A DNA stretch of 64,000 nucleotides from Strix aluco. Lineage: Eukaryota; Chordata; Aves; Strigiformes; Strigidae. Positions 36,301 through 49,939 of the stretch are shown here, piece by piece. Location: the NCBI RefSeq assembly GCF_031877795.1, contig NC_133931.1:134454621-134518620 (forward strand), in the 5' to 3' direction. The position numbers and the translations under genes were made by a program. The notes beneath the pieces are model-generated. The model worked only from the letters and a program-made list of their open reading frames with translations, ran no database searches and was not told where the DNA came from. The first letter of the stretch is position 1. Every line of letters starts with the position of its first letter.

Positions 36301-37667
36301 GTCTCTTTCCATCCTACAGTTTGTGAAGGCGTATGGGGCCAATGCTGGTGAATCTGTTAGCACAGCTATAGCCATTTGCATGTATGGAGAAGTCTTTGCC
36401 ACTGCCTAAGAAGTCAGCCCTTTCCGTTCCAATATCCTTAACCTGTCATCTGCCATGGTGACTACAAAGCTTTGCTCCCTTGAGCTGGTACTGTCTTGAT
36501 GTTACTGCTCTCCTGTGACCACTTGCCTCCCTGGCTGTGTACAGTGGACTTGGGGCTTGTCTCCAAGCCTCATTTGTTGACCAAGTCTATTATCACTCTC
36601 TGGAATGCTCTTGGGGTGGCTTTGGCACACCTGGGAGGAAAGGGTGGCCACCTCCCTCATTACTATATACTTTATAGCCCATTCCAGGGCATGGCAGAGG
36701 CAAAGTCCTTTCAGCAGTATCACAGAACTGTCTCAGGCAGCTGTAATAGCCCAGATCTTTTCTACAAGGGCCAAGTGCTGCATGTTTCAAAGCCAAGTGG
36801 GGCCAGTAAGGAGCCTGAATGAAACTAGGTAATGCAGCTGGATTTTAGGAAAACTGTGGGCTTCGCACACTTCCTTGGTCAGTGCACTTAAAATACTTAA
36901 TTTTGGTTACTGTTTCATTCAGATGAACAGGTAAAAGTATATTGTCTCTTTGCTGCTGAACTTAAATTGGCTTCTGAGACAATCTGTCTTTTCTGTACAT
37001 CTCAAAGTGCAGTAGGCTTTAGACTCCTTGCAATAGGAGCCTTGGACTCCTACTTGCTCTGCCTCATGCAAATGACTACTAATGGTGTCCAGTACTGTGT
37101 GCATGGGCAGTTTTAGGTTGAGGAAATGATTCTGTAGCAGCTTAGCTGGCTAAACCTGACAGCTAGAGTATGTGAATCAGCATTCCTTGCTTAATGAAAA
37201 CCAAAGTGAGTTACTGAAATATCAGTCACGCTGCTTGATGCCACCTCAGCTGATGTGACCACTTCTTTTTGGGTGTGATCCAAGAACTTTGCTTCAGTAC
37301 TTGCCTGACAGTCAGCCTCTTATTTTTTTCTTAGCTGTGATGAGGTACAAGTATGTACTACTGTTACTACAGTAACACTGTAATTGAATGTTCTAGTAAG
37401 AATGTGTTTATCTTAAAAACTATATTTATCCTTTTGTGAACAGTCTCAATTTAGCTATGATCCTTTAAAAGTGAAAGTTTAAATTTATTGCACTGGAAGA
37501 TGCTTTCTTGCAGCAAACTCAGAAATATATTATGAACAAATTGTGTATGTACAAGGGGTGTTGTTTGAAGAACGCTTTTTAAAAATGAGCTAGGTGTCTG
37601 AAATATCTACATACAGCAAGCAATAAAAACTATTAAACTGATTGTCATCTTGCTGTGGTTGGGAAAA

Positions 37668-37711
37668 CAAAATGAACTAAACTGAAGAAGCCAAAATGAA
37701 CTAAACTGAAG
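37668..37711 (+). repeat. Short tandem duplication, 20 bases at 24-base period
   Basis: CAAAATGAACTAAACTGAAG occurs exactly at 37668-37687 and 37692-37711, separated by AAGC. It looks like a recent local slippage duplication in gene-free DNA. Confidence 0.9.
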
Positions 37712-39734
37712 TGCTGGGTCTGGTTCAATAGATGCAGCTGAAAGTAAAACATGTCTTTTACTTACTTGCAGTGCTTGGATCAAGCTTTGAATTTGAAATG
37801 GGGAGAGGAGGGGAAAAAAGTGGGTAGAAAAGGATGGAGACTTTCCACTGATTTCAGTGGGTGTTGACTCATATTCTTTTTCTGTTTCTTCTTAGCAGAA
37901 AGACTCTCTAATGTAAGCTGAGGAGTACCAGATTCTATCTCCTTCCTTTCCATCAGTACAAAGTGAGGCCTGCTATAGCATGAGCAGCAATAAGCAATCC
38001 CACTGAAGCCTGTGGGATATCTCCTTGTTAAGTAAATGCTGCCTATCACAGATGGGGCTTCAGGCTATTAACCAAACTTGCTGAGCACTGGGAATACTGA
38101 TGAGCAACCATGGTTGATGCTGATGGAGACAGTTAAACAGAAGGACTCTCAGGTTAGCAAAGGCTAAGACTAGTTTTCCTTGGAAGGGATTTTTGACTCT
38201 GAAATCTCTTATCCTTGATTTGCCACTGACTGAACTGCTTAATTTTTTCCAAGCCAGCCTGTTTACCTTTTTTGGAGAGAGGAGTTCAGTTCTAGAGTGT
38301 GGGAATATTCCTTTATTGCAAATTCATGTTATATTGCTGGTGACTTTGTTCTTACAATTGGGACAGCAGTTGGATTACCCTTGCTATACAAGAAACTAGA
38401 GCAACTGAAGCATTGAAGAAAGTATGTTAGAACTTGTAATGGGAGCAGTACTCTTCCAGTTAGTAGAATCTAACTGGTCTATTTTGTGCAAACACTGTGC
38501 TTAAGACTTACTTATGGACCTGTACATCATTGTGCAAAGGGCTATGCAAACACAGACCAAAATGTCAATACTCAGCCTTGTAATTTAAATGAGATGAATA
38601 GAAAAGAGAGGAATACAGGATGATAGAAAGTGGGAGGAACTTAAGAGAGTAGTGATCAGATGCTGGTGTACTTATGTGGCCTCGTGTAAGACCAGCACCT
38701 TCAGAACTGGGATGCAACTATAGCATACTGGTAATGAAACAAAACATGGGGGCAACTCTGGCTTCTGAAACTTCCCAGTACTGTCATCTAAATTAGACCC
38801 ATCCCAACAGGAATACTGTGCTTTGACTATTATAGTGATTTTTTTTTTTGTTTTGTTTTTTGAACTGTAAACTTAAAATGCTTTAGGAAACCATGCTGAA
38901 GCCTCTCTATTCATGGTTTTTGTCCCTTGTTGACTGGAATGGGTAAGACAGTTCCAGAGAGCATACTGGAAGGAAGTAGGGGATTATTCTCACTTCTGTT
39001 AGCTGAATGCTAATCCTGCTGATTTTGGAAAGAGGTGTTAGTCTGAGAATTCATGCAGGTGCAGTGGCTCCACTCTCTCCCCCGGGAAATGATTTATCAT
39101 CAGTTTAAAGCAATAACTATAAACAGTCACCTGCCTTGTGCCATAGCAGTTGGTAATAATGATACTGTGTGAAGATGGCTATAGGTGAAGAGAGGCCATG
39201 GTCTCTTTCTGTCCTAAGTAGGAAAGAACTGTTCTGAAAGCAGAAAGTCTCTTCTCTGCTCCTTGAAACTTTAAGGATTTGTTTGACTGACTGGCTTGCA
39301 AGTGAGTGGCTCTAAGCCTATCTTGAGGTGATCTTACTGAAATGACAGGGTAGGAGGGCTCTTGCCTCTCCCGCTATTACTGTTTATTTAGGTGTATAGG
39401 TATTTCCTGTGAAGCTTGCTTAACAAAGCAACTAGAGCCTGACCATGCAGACATATATAATGCAGGAAAGCTAAAAGTTCAAGCTGTTCTGCAGTTTGCA
39501 TAGTTTACTCTTTTAAACTTGGCAGTTTATAATCTCTTCTGCCTGTTTGTGGATTCTGCTCAGAATCTCTAAGCGACTGGAATTTTCCATCTTAAAAATA
39601 AATGGAAAGTAGGGGGAACAGAGTGCTTCTGAAAATCCTACTTCAAGATATTTCTTCCCTTCTTTAGGTGAAAGAAACTTCATGTGAGGTTGTACTTGAG
39701 AATAGCCTGGGTCTTGGCACTTAAGATAATTGAA

Positions 39735-40500
39735 TCAAACTCTTGCAGGAGTCGAACTCCCTGCTCAAAGCAGGGCCAGCCCTGAAGTTGGGTACAGTTG
39801 CGCAGAGCCTTGCCCAGTCAATTTGTGAATATCTCAAGGATTGAGATTCTACAACCTCTGCGGCCAGCCTGGTCTGGTATTTGGTCATCCTTTTGGATTC
39901 CCCCTCCTCCAAGGGAGCCAAGGGCTTTTGATGACTGACCCTTTCTGCCTAATGGTCCACACAGTTCTCTACTTCCTTTATATGCCACCCATCCAGCCCA
40001 CACCTCTATGGCTTGGCTGATCAGGATACTGAGGGAGACTGTTGAAAGCTTTGTTAGATTCAAGGTAAATGTTATCCACTGCTCCTCCTTTGTTCATGGT
40101 CGCCCTTCTCTTCATAGAAGGAGATCAGGTCAGTTGAGTGCCACTTCTTGGTAACTCCTTTTGGATATTCAGTCTGCTCTCCCAGACTCTTCCGTTAGGT
40201 AGAGGGACCAAAAAGGCTTGAGAGCAAACCTTATCAGCCTTTTCTGCTTCTGTTGCCACCAAGTCCACCAGCCCATTCAGCAACAGCACCATGTTTTCTT
40301 TAAAATTTCTGTTGCCAGCTCTGTACCAGGAGAAGCCCATGTTGCTGCCTCTTACATTTTTTACTAATTTTGGCTCCAGGGGAGCTTCAGCCTCCCTAGG
40401 ACCATCCCTATATACCCAGGCAATGTTCCTGTTTCCCTTCATCCTTCTACTTCCTGCATGCTTCTCTGAGATCTCATCAACTCATTCAGGGCCATCATAT
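39735..40500 (-). mobile_element. CR1 LINE fragment, 5'-truncated and internally deleted
   Basis: Read on the - strand, 40442 down to about 40200 encodes a stretch resembling the CR1 ORF2 region before the reverse-transcriptase core; recognisable points are the YRD...VR start, a KNVRGSN block and a LLLNGLVDLVATEAEKAD block. At about 40110-40030 a segment like GRAVDVVYLDFSKAFDTVSH is visible as AVDNIYLESNKAFNS. From about 39960 to 39735 the sequence matches the CR1 3' end as I recall it: the GAGATTC...CCTTGAGATATTC region and CCCTGCTTTGAGCAGGGAG. The catalytic core between these blocks is missing and stop codons interrupt the frame, so it is inactive. The ends are approximate, and the usual terminal short tandem repeats are not clear. 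CR1 is the dominant LINE of bird genomes. Confidence 0.88.
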
Positions 40501-42503
40501 AACTTGTTTAGGTTTTTTTAACTAAAAAAGTAAAATAGCTGCCTTGGGATTTTGCTTGGGTAAAGGCAATATTTTTTTTTTTTTTTTAAGACTTGGGGGG
40601 GAAAAAAAAAGTACCTAACCAGCATATATGAATACCCATGGTTGAGGTAACTTGCAGAGCTTGAGACTGAAGTCTTGTATGGGCTGATAAAGTACTTGCA
40701 AATATGAAAAGGGACTGCTAAAGGTGCTCTTAGTTTTGATGAGAACTTATGAATATTTACTCACTTCCTTCTCAATTTTAGTAGCTCCTTCCTATTGCAG
40801 CCTGTTGTGTATTGAATTGTTGGGGACCTATTCTACACCCACTCTTCAGGTGTTGCCAACTCTCACAAGCACTCTTGTTCTGATTAAAGGAATTGCCTGG
40901 CTATATTACCTGAATTCTTTTGGCCTTATTCATATTATCCTGAAGCAGGGGAAAGAAAAATCAGGTAAACTTTAATTGCTCCAAGTCAAAATCTACAGCA
41001 TAGGCAGCTCATATCGGTGTGGTACAGGATGGCATCAGGGTAGGTGTTATAGCCAAGCTTCTGATGACTGGTTACAAGTCCAGTCACTTGCTGCACTGCT
41101 GATGCTTCCTCCAGCACTCACGAGGAGGAGTTTAGCCTGTGCACTCCTTAACCCACTAACTTCCTTTTGGTCTCTGCACAGCTTGCTGAAACATTTCTGG
41201 GTGCAGAATCTCCTGTGAGTAGAACATGACAGAAATGTAAAATTTCTCTGGGCTAGAATGAACGTCAAATGAAGATGTGTGTTACTTGACAGATAACTCT
41301 GTCAGAGTTGAAAGGCTACATGAGAGTTTGGAGCTGTAATGTGGCTTTTAATGTCTGGACATGTTTCACTGGCACTGATGATTTTTGCTTTATTTAGCTT
41401 GGGAAAACAGTCTACTCTGTGACGTCCATTTTATAAAGCTATTACTAAAACTGTTTTTTTTTCAGCTGCTCTGCCTTCAAGGCTGCTAGAAATCCACAGG
41501 ATGAAGCCAGAAAGAACATAATCTGTTGAACTGTGATGCTGAAGCAGATTTGCAAACATCAAAAGTGAAGAAAATATTCTGCTTATAAAACATAAATCAC
41601 TACAATCTCTGAAATAACCTACTATGATAAAATGGCAATGAATTTTTCATGAAGTACAGCAAGAGCACCAGATGGCTACTGGGCCTGTGGGAGAGTCTTC
41701 CCATTTCACATTAATTCTGAAAAATAGTGAGCTATAAATGGCATGCAGTAATGAACAGGTCACCCACAACATAGTGACCACTGTTAGTTTGGACCTAAAA
41801 TAAATGTATGGAGTCAGACTTGTTCTAAACTGGCCTGGATTTCTCTCTGAGGTCTGGTTCCATGAGTTCTTGTCTACACAGGTCTTTTGCAATGTGTAGG
41901 TGGGTGGTGTTTGGCTTAAACTGCTTTTATGCTCACACAGTTGTCTTCTGTCCTTTTTTTTTTTTAAATCTTGTCACATCCTGCTATGATTAACCTGCCT
42001 TCAAAGTGATATTACTCCAGTGTGGAATGGATGGAGACCACTGTAAAAGTTCATGTGAACTTTACCCATGTCATATGAGCTAGAGTGGTAGTGCATGACT
42101 TTATTTGTTGTTAAGAAGTCATGTTAGTTTAGCTTTGTACTTTCCACTGTTGAAGCAACACTTTTATTAAATGTTGGCATGTACCCAGCTTTAGTTGTCT
42201 GTTACTTCAATTTATGGCAAGTTCTAGCCAGGGGCATATTATGTCTGTCATCTTCCGTGCTGCTTTTAGTCATGGGTGGTGACCTGGTTTGTCATCCCTA
42301 GTAGGAGTGAGAAACTAGAAACCCTAGAGTAAGAGGACAAATTTTTGTTGATGCATTACATAGGGAAGGTGTAATTCAAGGCTCAACCCCATAACCTGTC
42401 AAAACCAAAGGAATGCTTGGTTAAAGACTTCTCAAATAGAAAATTCATTTCCGAGAGCTTTTTTCTTTTTTTTTTTTTTTTTAATTCTAGATCACATTTT
42501 GGC

Positions 42504-42576
42504 CTTAGATGCCACCAACATTTGGTTTTTGCTTATTCTTTTTCCTACCTTTTTATTTTTCACGGTGGCATCTAAG
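42504..42576. repeat. 13-base perfect inverted repeat with a 47-base spacer
   Basis: CTTAGATGCCACC at 42504-42516 is exactly complemented by GGTGGCATCTAAG at 42564-42576. The T-rich spacer has no obvious homology. It may be the terminal inverted repeats of a tiny miniature transposon, a hairpin-forming element or chance. A clear target duplication is not visible. Confidence 0.7.
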
Positions 42577-45425
42577 CTAGTTTAACAAAGCCAAAACATT
42601 GTCTTATCTATCATTGTACTTCTGAATAGTGGGAAATGGATTTGAATGGTGGTGGGGGCTGTGTGTGCATGTGTATGTATAAACAATGACTGCTTTAAGC
42701 CATTGCAGATTAAGATTTAATGCACACTAATCCATCTAACTAACCATATGAGGTTAAAGATTTTTTCTTAGGCATGTGATTTTATTTTACTTATTTTTAT
42801 CAAGTACCCTCTACAATTTACAACCTCTGTGGAAAATCCTGATGGATTCCAAAGCTTTTCTGTAGAGAATTTAACTACCTGCACGTACTTTGCCCTCATC
42901 AATCTGCGAACAGGAATTCTGTGCAAACACATGGGTGTATCCACTCTTCAGAGTGGTCAGAGTCCTTATTTGGCTCTGAGGTGGCTGATATGTCCATATA
43001 GCACAGCACAAGCCACGTTAGCTTCAGTGACAAACAGCATAGCTACATTGGCCTGATGCTATTCCTCAACTCACGTGCCTTGTCTCCCTGCAAAACTAAC
43101 CAGCCTGACCCCAGTGAAGTTGGTTGACATAGCTCTCTAACTAGAGGTGCTCTAGCTAATCGGGGTATATATTCCTGAACATGTATTTCAAAAACTACAC
43201 ACACCCATGAGTACACACATATCAAGGCAAGGTATAGCTTACATTCCTGTTTTTAACAGGGATGCCATCTTGGAAAATAGTAAGTGCATGTATATATATT
43301 TTTATTTTTCCTCTCTTCTATTTAGGTCTCTTCTCCATCTTGGTGGAACCCCTCTGAAAAATATGGTCTGGTATAAAATGGATTTAAGGAATCAAGTCTA
43401 AACATAAATTTATAATTTCGGGGCTAATATAAAGCATTATTATGTTGGTCAGATGACGCTGTGCTGGAAGAAATCAGCAGGTGTGGCTTGGTGGGTGGAA
43501 GTGAAGGGGGATAGAGGGCACCTGATCTCTGAGTGCCTAGGGTTGGGCTGGGAGGCAGGAGGCTTGCACAGCCCCATGGATTTAGCTAATCCCCAGTGGG
43601 GCACGCAGGCACTGCACCAGAGAGCAGATGCTGTCTTGCAACACCAGCAGTTTGGGGGGGGGATTATTGAACTGTATTTCATTATGGGCTGTTTCTGGCC
43701 ACAGACTTTTTGTTTGGTTGGGGCGTGGCAGGGAGATTGGTGGTCTTTTTCATTCCTTCTCTAGAGTGTTGTACTGCAGTATTATGGCAACCATTCTTTA
43801 TAAGCCTGCAGCATGTTTAAGGGCCAGTCTGACTGAATCTCAAACTGAGGCTATGGCAGGAAGTGCTGGGGTTGCAGTGAGAGTACTGTGTGTCCCCTTC
43901 CTTTCAGGAAGATGTCATAGTTCACGTGGTGACGTGTGCTGTTAGCTGAGCTGTAACTCCTTGTCGCAGACTTCATAAGTGTTACCCCAAAACAACTTAC
44001 CTGTAACTCCTGGGTTTTCTTTTGTTTAAATTAAACCACTTCAAATATGACTCTGAAACAAAATGAACAGGAAGATTTAGGAGTGGACTTGACAAGGCCT
44101 ATTCCAAATTAAAAAAAAAAAAGAATGGGGAGGATAATTCAAATTGTGCCAGGCAGTTGTGGATGGGTGAATGGATGAAAATGAGAGCAGTTTGGAGGAA
44201 AGGAAGCTGGGCATTACGCAGGAGCAGACTTCCAAAGTAGGTAACATTACTGTAGTGCAAATATCTGTAATGTGCAGCTGCAACCCAGCTCTGCAAGATT
44301 ATTGTATGAATACAAGGTTCAGAGTACTACTGTACGTACAGTGGTGTGCACCAGCAAAAATAAGCAAATAAAAAAACCCTCCGTCAGTGTTACAGTCACT
44401 TTGAGTCTGTCTGCATATTTATGCTGGTGATTGCATATACAAGCTCTATTTCAGATGTCTTTAAGTCTGTGTTGTAACTGTCTTGAAATATACACTTAGG
44501 ATTTTATTGTTGTATTTAACTGTATAAAAATTGGTAACAATACAACTGTTCTATGCCAAAGTCATTCCATCTTAAACAAAACAAACCATTATCTTCCTCT
44601 GTCTACATTCTCTGGGTATAAGCACAGGCCTGCTTTTGCTGGACAGAGAACCTCTCTGGCTATTTATAGCATTACAAAAATCCTTCCATATTCTCTAGGT
44701 GCCTATTAACAGGCCTTTCTTTTTGCTATGGGACAAAAAAAAATCACAAATGTCTAGAATGAGATAGATAGTGAATGGCTAGAGGCTCCTGAGAGATGCT
44801 GCATGTCTATTGTCCTTTCTGCTTTTCAACAATCACTGCAAAGTCACACTGCTGATCTACAAGATACTCATGAACAATCCTCTTGTCTTGTGAAAATACG
44901 CACTGAAAAGCTTCATGATTCAGAGAAGAGTAAGATAAACACTTCTAGGGCTCTTGCTGCTCCCTGATACCTTGTTTTACTGATGAATGCTGATTAGCTG
45001 GACCTGAGAAGTGGTGTTCTGCTGAGCAAAACAAATGCAGGCAGAAGGAAATGTGTGGTTATGTTGCTCTCATTTCATGATCCTGTTTTTTTTTCATTCC
45101 CTGCAAAGTCATGCCTCTGTGTCCGCCTGCATAACATATATCAAAAATACCATACTTTAGTGTAGAGAAAACATAGCTGAACATCTGAAAAGCTGTCTAA
45201 AAGTGAAATGAGACTTTCTGGAATAACATAGGAGAAGGTGGAAATATTTTGACCTCGTGTTCCTGAACTCTGGCAGCTGTTTTAAAACATACTGCAGGAA
45301 TAAGCACATGGTAGGGGTGGCTCAGAGCTCTTCAAAAGCAATTTTCTAATGATGTGTATACATGCATATGCAAATATGCACACATGTATATTTGTTGGTT
45401 TTGTGTGTGTTATGTGGCTGGCCCT

Positions 45426-45448
45426 CCCCCCCCCCCCCCCCCCCCCCC
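45426..45448 (+). repeat. Poly(C) tract, 23 uninterrupted C
   Basis: A C23 run follows CCCT and is followed by TTGACCCC. It is long for a bird genome and would form G-quadruplex on the opposite strand or i-motif on this one. It causes spurious proline or glycine runs in reading frames here and is a likely site of length error. Confidence 0.95.
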
Positions 45449-46248
45449 TTGACCCCTGTGTCATACAGCTGCTGAGAGCACGGAGGCAGAGTGGTTCCCA
45501 GTGCCAGCACTGGATTGCTGTGGCCCTGCTGGGGGAGGGAAGGCATGTGGCTCCCTTCACTCCTCCCGAATTGTACAAGTCAAGCGTCAGCATGAGGTCA
45601 AAGAAAGCGTCAAGTGCATTGATGCCATACGGTGGTGGTTTTTTTTTTCCCTCCTTCTCCCCGATCTTGTCTAAACTTTTTCCTTTTTTTTTTTTTTGTT
45701 TCCCCTCTCCCTGTACGGGAGGAGCCCCTTTCCTCTTTTGCTATGACAGCATTGAGGAGTGAGTGCATGGCTTTGGTGGGGTTTGGAAATCAGAAGAGCG
45801 TGTTTCCTTTCACGCTGCTTTCCGCTGAGTCAGAGCCGTGGAGGGATGTTTCTGACAACTGCCTTCGTGGCTGGGCTCTCGCCCTGTGCCTGGGCCACAC
45901 CCGCCTGCCTGATAAACACAGTGCTTGCTCTGCCAATGAGTTCTGTACTTTGGCCAGTTTGAGGCATTTTTCAAAGCCATGCCATTGTCGCTTTTCCTTT
46001 GATGTGCAAAGCTGAGCGGGAGTATGAGCTGCCTGTTTCTGCAGCCAAGAGCTTGGGAGATAACAATGTTATCAGAGCATGAGATGAATATCCATGTAAT
46101 GTTGTTTAATATTCATATAGCGCTGACTTTCAAGAGATAATGGAAGACTTGCAGCCAGGCACTTCTGCTCGTAACACGTAGGCTGGCCTAACCCACTGAG
46201 AAAAAGGAGTGTATATGAAATTTCTGACCTTTATTTAGGACAGTTTTT

Positions 46249-46331
46249 TTAAAAAAAAAACACCACAAAAAAATCAAACCAAAGCACCACAACAACACAA
46301 AAATCCAAACCCCCCAAAAAACCCAAACCCA
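46249..46331 (+). repeat. A/C-rich low-complexity tract
   Basis: After a short T7A10 inverted pair, about 70 bases consist almost wholly of A-runs broken by C, CC or CCCCCC with a few T and G. It resembles a degenerate poly(A) tract. It explains the nearby open frame on the - strand. Confidence 0.85.
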
Positions 46332-49300
46332 GCTGTACTCCTGTATGTAATTAAGCAGGTAAAAAAAGAGGAGGTTCCACATCAAACAGACTTGTATCAC
46401 TGCCCACAAATAAGCAAAGCGCATGCAAGCAGTAGGAATTTAGCTACTGCTCTTCTGAGAAGGTTTCTTCCTTAAGAACAGAGAAGCTGAGGAAATTGTG
46501 ATGGGCTAAAAAAGCCTTATAAGCGTAAACAGCAATACTGTCATTTTTATTACAGAGGGGGAGAGGGTATTTTATAAGTGTTTTTCACCAGTAGGATTAG
46601 GGTGTGGTGTGTGGGTACAACACCAGGCAGCTCATTAAATTTCTGGGATAAACTACGTGGCCCTGTGCTCCTTGGGTGGACACAACTGTTGAAGGACAGA
46701 CTTTAAGCCAATAGGAGGTAGGTGGAAAAAGCAGATGCCATGTTCAGAGCTCTTTCTTGGTACCAGGAACATGAAGCTCTACAGCTGCATGCAATTTCTG
46801 CTCCTGGAAACCTCCCACAGCTCTGGAAGGAGTCTTCAGACAGATTTTTTCAATTTTTTTTTTTTTTTTTAATTTTTACCTAGCTAAGGTGTGCCTGATA
46901 CACTGAAGGCTGTCTCCAGTGTAATCTCCTTTATAGTCTATTAATGTTACTCTTCAGTTCTGTGTACAATTTGAGAGCTAGGCAAACATTTTTATCTATA
47001 TGTAGAATAGGTATGTTACCTAGATTTTTCCCTACAACCATCAGGTGCAACTTAACTGTGGGGCTAACTGAAACCATTGTTTCCAACTTGCATCCAAGAT
47101 CTGTATTAGATGATACATAATGCTACTGGTGCCTTTGTAGTTCCCATGTCCTTTGGTTCATAGAGCAAGGAGTGGACTGGGGATCTGAACTATACTTTCC
47201 TGTGCAGACACTGAGACACTTGAGTCTCTTGCAAGTCTTCTGTGATCTTGAAAACCCTAATCTAGACCTGCAGGATATTATTGTGTGAAGTGCACACAAT
47301 AGTCTTGGGTAGATTTCTCAGAGGAAAAGGAGGTGTTAGGACTATGCAGTCAGTCTGTAACAGCCATTATCATTAATAATGTATTAAAAAGAAGGTTTAT
47401 AGCCCTGAGGCTATCATATCAATGATGCATAATCTCAGAAATGTCAAGGTGACTCAGGGTGACAGCATGGACCATGGCATCTCTGAACTGCTCTGAAGTG
47501 TGCCGTTCCAAATAGCACACATCCTGAAATGCACACGGCGCTCAGACACAAAAGCTTTGTCACCCTCTGAATCATAAACACTCTCCTTGGCAAGGATACA
47601 GTGCAGCAGTAGTGCATAGTGTCTTTGCCTCCTAAAAATGTGGGCTTGTTTTTGCAGTCTGTATCTAACTGGGTATGGAGGATTCTGCAGGTAAATAATA
47701 ATCTAATTCCCCCTTTTATTGGGACAGAAATATTTTGTTCGTGTTTGTAGCTGGGGAAGCTAAGTATGGCTCAAAAATATTGTGGATCCAGTAGGGACAT
47801 ATATGTCATGTTGCTGCAGTTTAGCTGAAAGTTCTTGCAAGAAACAATGTCTGTTTGTGCACGTTAGTTTTGTGCTGTGTCACCATACTTCTCTCTCAGA
47901 TAACATTATTCTTTTTATGAGCGCAGCCTCTTCACACAACAGGATAACTAGCACCATATTCTTGTTTGTAAATTGCATTAGAGCAGCTTTGAGCTCTTCC
48001 CTGGAGTCAGTACACATCAGTCGAGCACTGATGCCAAAAACCTTATGCACAGCTACTCTTTGATCAGTTGTTTTTTTTGATTGAATACTTTTGTGATACA
48101 GTCCAATGCAACAAAAACATATGTTGATGATGTGAAGGGAGGCGTAGGAAGAAATTAATTTGAATTCTTCAGACTGTATCAGAATGTCATCAAATAAAGG
48201 GCAGTTCATCTGAATGTCGTCTTCCATTGGGGTAGGTAGTTGCAAATTCTTAGGAAATAGCATTCCTAGTAGGGACCAGGTGGTGTAGCCACTCCTCCCA
48301 CCCCGTGACCTGATGCTTTAATTTTATTTTTATACAGTGCCTTTCAACAATAGGCTTTTATTATGTTGAGTGGAGGTTTTTTTTATAATGGGCTGGGTTT
48401 CCTGACCAGAAGAACATCTACCTCCCTTGATAATTACCCAGGAGTTTCTCTCAGAAAGTTCTTCTCTTAGAGTACATTGTGTTTCCTCAGTAAACTTGCT
48501 CTGCACTTGGCATTCTGAGTGAGTTTTCTCATTTTAGCACCAGTTGGCTTTCTAAGTTAAAACAGCCTTGCTAGCATGACAGTGCAAGTGCAAATTTGTT
48601 GGGTCTTGGACAAAACTGAGATGAACCCTTGCCACTTCCAATTTTTTATGTTAGAGGGCTGACACCCAAGTTATTCTTGGGCTCTGGTGTGGTCTAGGCT
48701 GTGCACTGGGAGATTTCTCTACCCATTGCATGTTATACTAGAAAGCGACTTTGAGTAGTGCTAATACAAGTCAGAGCTCTGTGGTAAACATCTAGCTTTA
48801 GTGGAGTTAGTAGCCAAGCTCTCATTAATTTCTACAGAGTCAGGCTTGTAAATCTCTTTGCTTCTGCGTCAGAGATTGGACAGATATGAGCATGTATCTG
48901 CCTATACGTTTTGCTTTAAAACCAGATGACCATGTTAGCTGAGGTAGTGCCATGCCTGAGGCTATGAAGTCATGTTGAAAGGCTTTTTCTGCTAAGCTGG
49001 GCTTGCTGCTGTCCTAACATGCTCACACAGACATTTCTTTTTTCCATCATGGCACATGAACTGAAAAACTTTCATCTGCTTGGCAGAAGCCTTCAGTATG
49101 CAGTGCAAACAGATACCTGTCTGACATCCAAGTGAGTTACACCAAGTGTGCATTCCTCAGTCCTCCTGTGTAAAATGAGGGTAATTCATTTTTCCTTTTG
49201 TAAGATGCTTTGGATGAAAGGTGTTTAATTGATGTAAAGTATTCTTGTTAGGAATGTACCTCATTGCTTCCAGCTGCTCCTGCTGCTGATATACAACCCA

Positions 49301-49939
49301 ATTCTTCTATTGGGCATTACTCCAGTGAGAGAGAATGAGTTTTGACTGGGTTTCATGCAGTGATATCTCCAAGTTCATGGTATTGCTGCTGTTTTACCAC
49401 CCTAATGATTGACCTTGGTTGTAACAATGCTTTTTCTAATCTTGACAAGAAAAGTAACTTTTCCTTCTGTCCGGCAACTCTAAACATCTTTGATTAACTT
49501 CCAGTAAAACTGAGGCTTTGTCTTTAGTTAGGAGGTTTTTCTTAGCAAGGAGCAGAGCTATTTGTATCTGAAATATTGTCAGGTTTCTCTGGCTGCTGGC
49601 TTTGTCTCATTGAGACACTGCTCATTAAGGTTGGGGATGGCATCTTGTTCTAGAGGCCATCAGTAGTGTCTCCTTGTCTTCAGCTGTAACCAGAGCCTCT
49701 TCCGCACTTTTTTTCTTTTTAGCCAGGACAGCTTTCAGCCAAAAAAGGCTGCAAATGCAGTAAGTAAAATCCTACCAGACAGTATGTTTAGAGGGTATAT
49801 ATTGCAGATCTAAGTGTCTATCAGGTTTAATTAGCTGGCTTTAGTCTGTGGCACAGATAGCTCCAGGACTCTTTATTTCCTATGCATTCTGTTCTCATGA
49901 AGGCATTGATAGTAAAGTGAGGGATGTTACCTTCTTCTG

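Larger units (their letters stand above)
29876..39734. other. Gene-free desert, region before the CR1 copy
   Basis: The stretch 29.9-32.0 kb is somewhat richer in G and C and carries overlapping open frames on both strands (30999-31511 +, 31548-31997 -), but with no recognised domain and no codon pattern that stands out. The remainder is AT-rich with the G/T tract at 33.3 kb and the tandem duplication at 37.7 kb. Confidence 0.65.

Noticed and set aside
40125..40442. 105-codon - strand open frame as a possible host gene
   Set aside because: Its residues follow CR1 ORF2, so it is a transposon remnant rather than a host gene.
47880..48263. 127-codon - strand open frame
   Set aside because: It looks protein-like in composition but matches no family I know and lies in AT-rich DNA with no CpG island or splice context.
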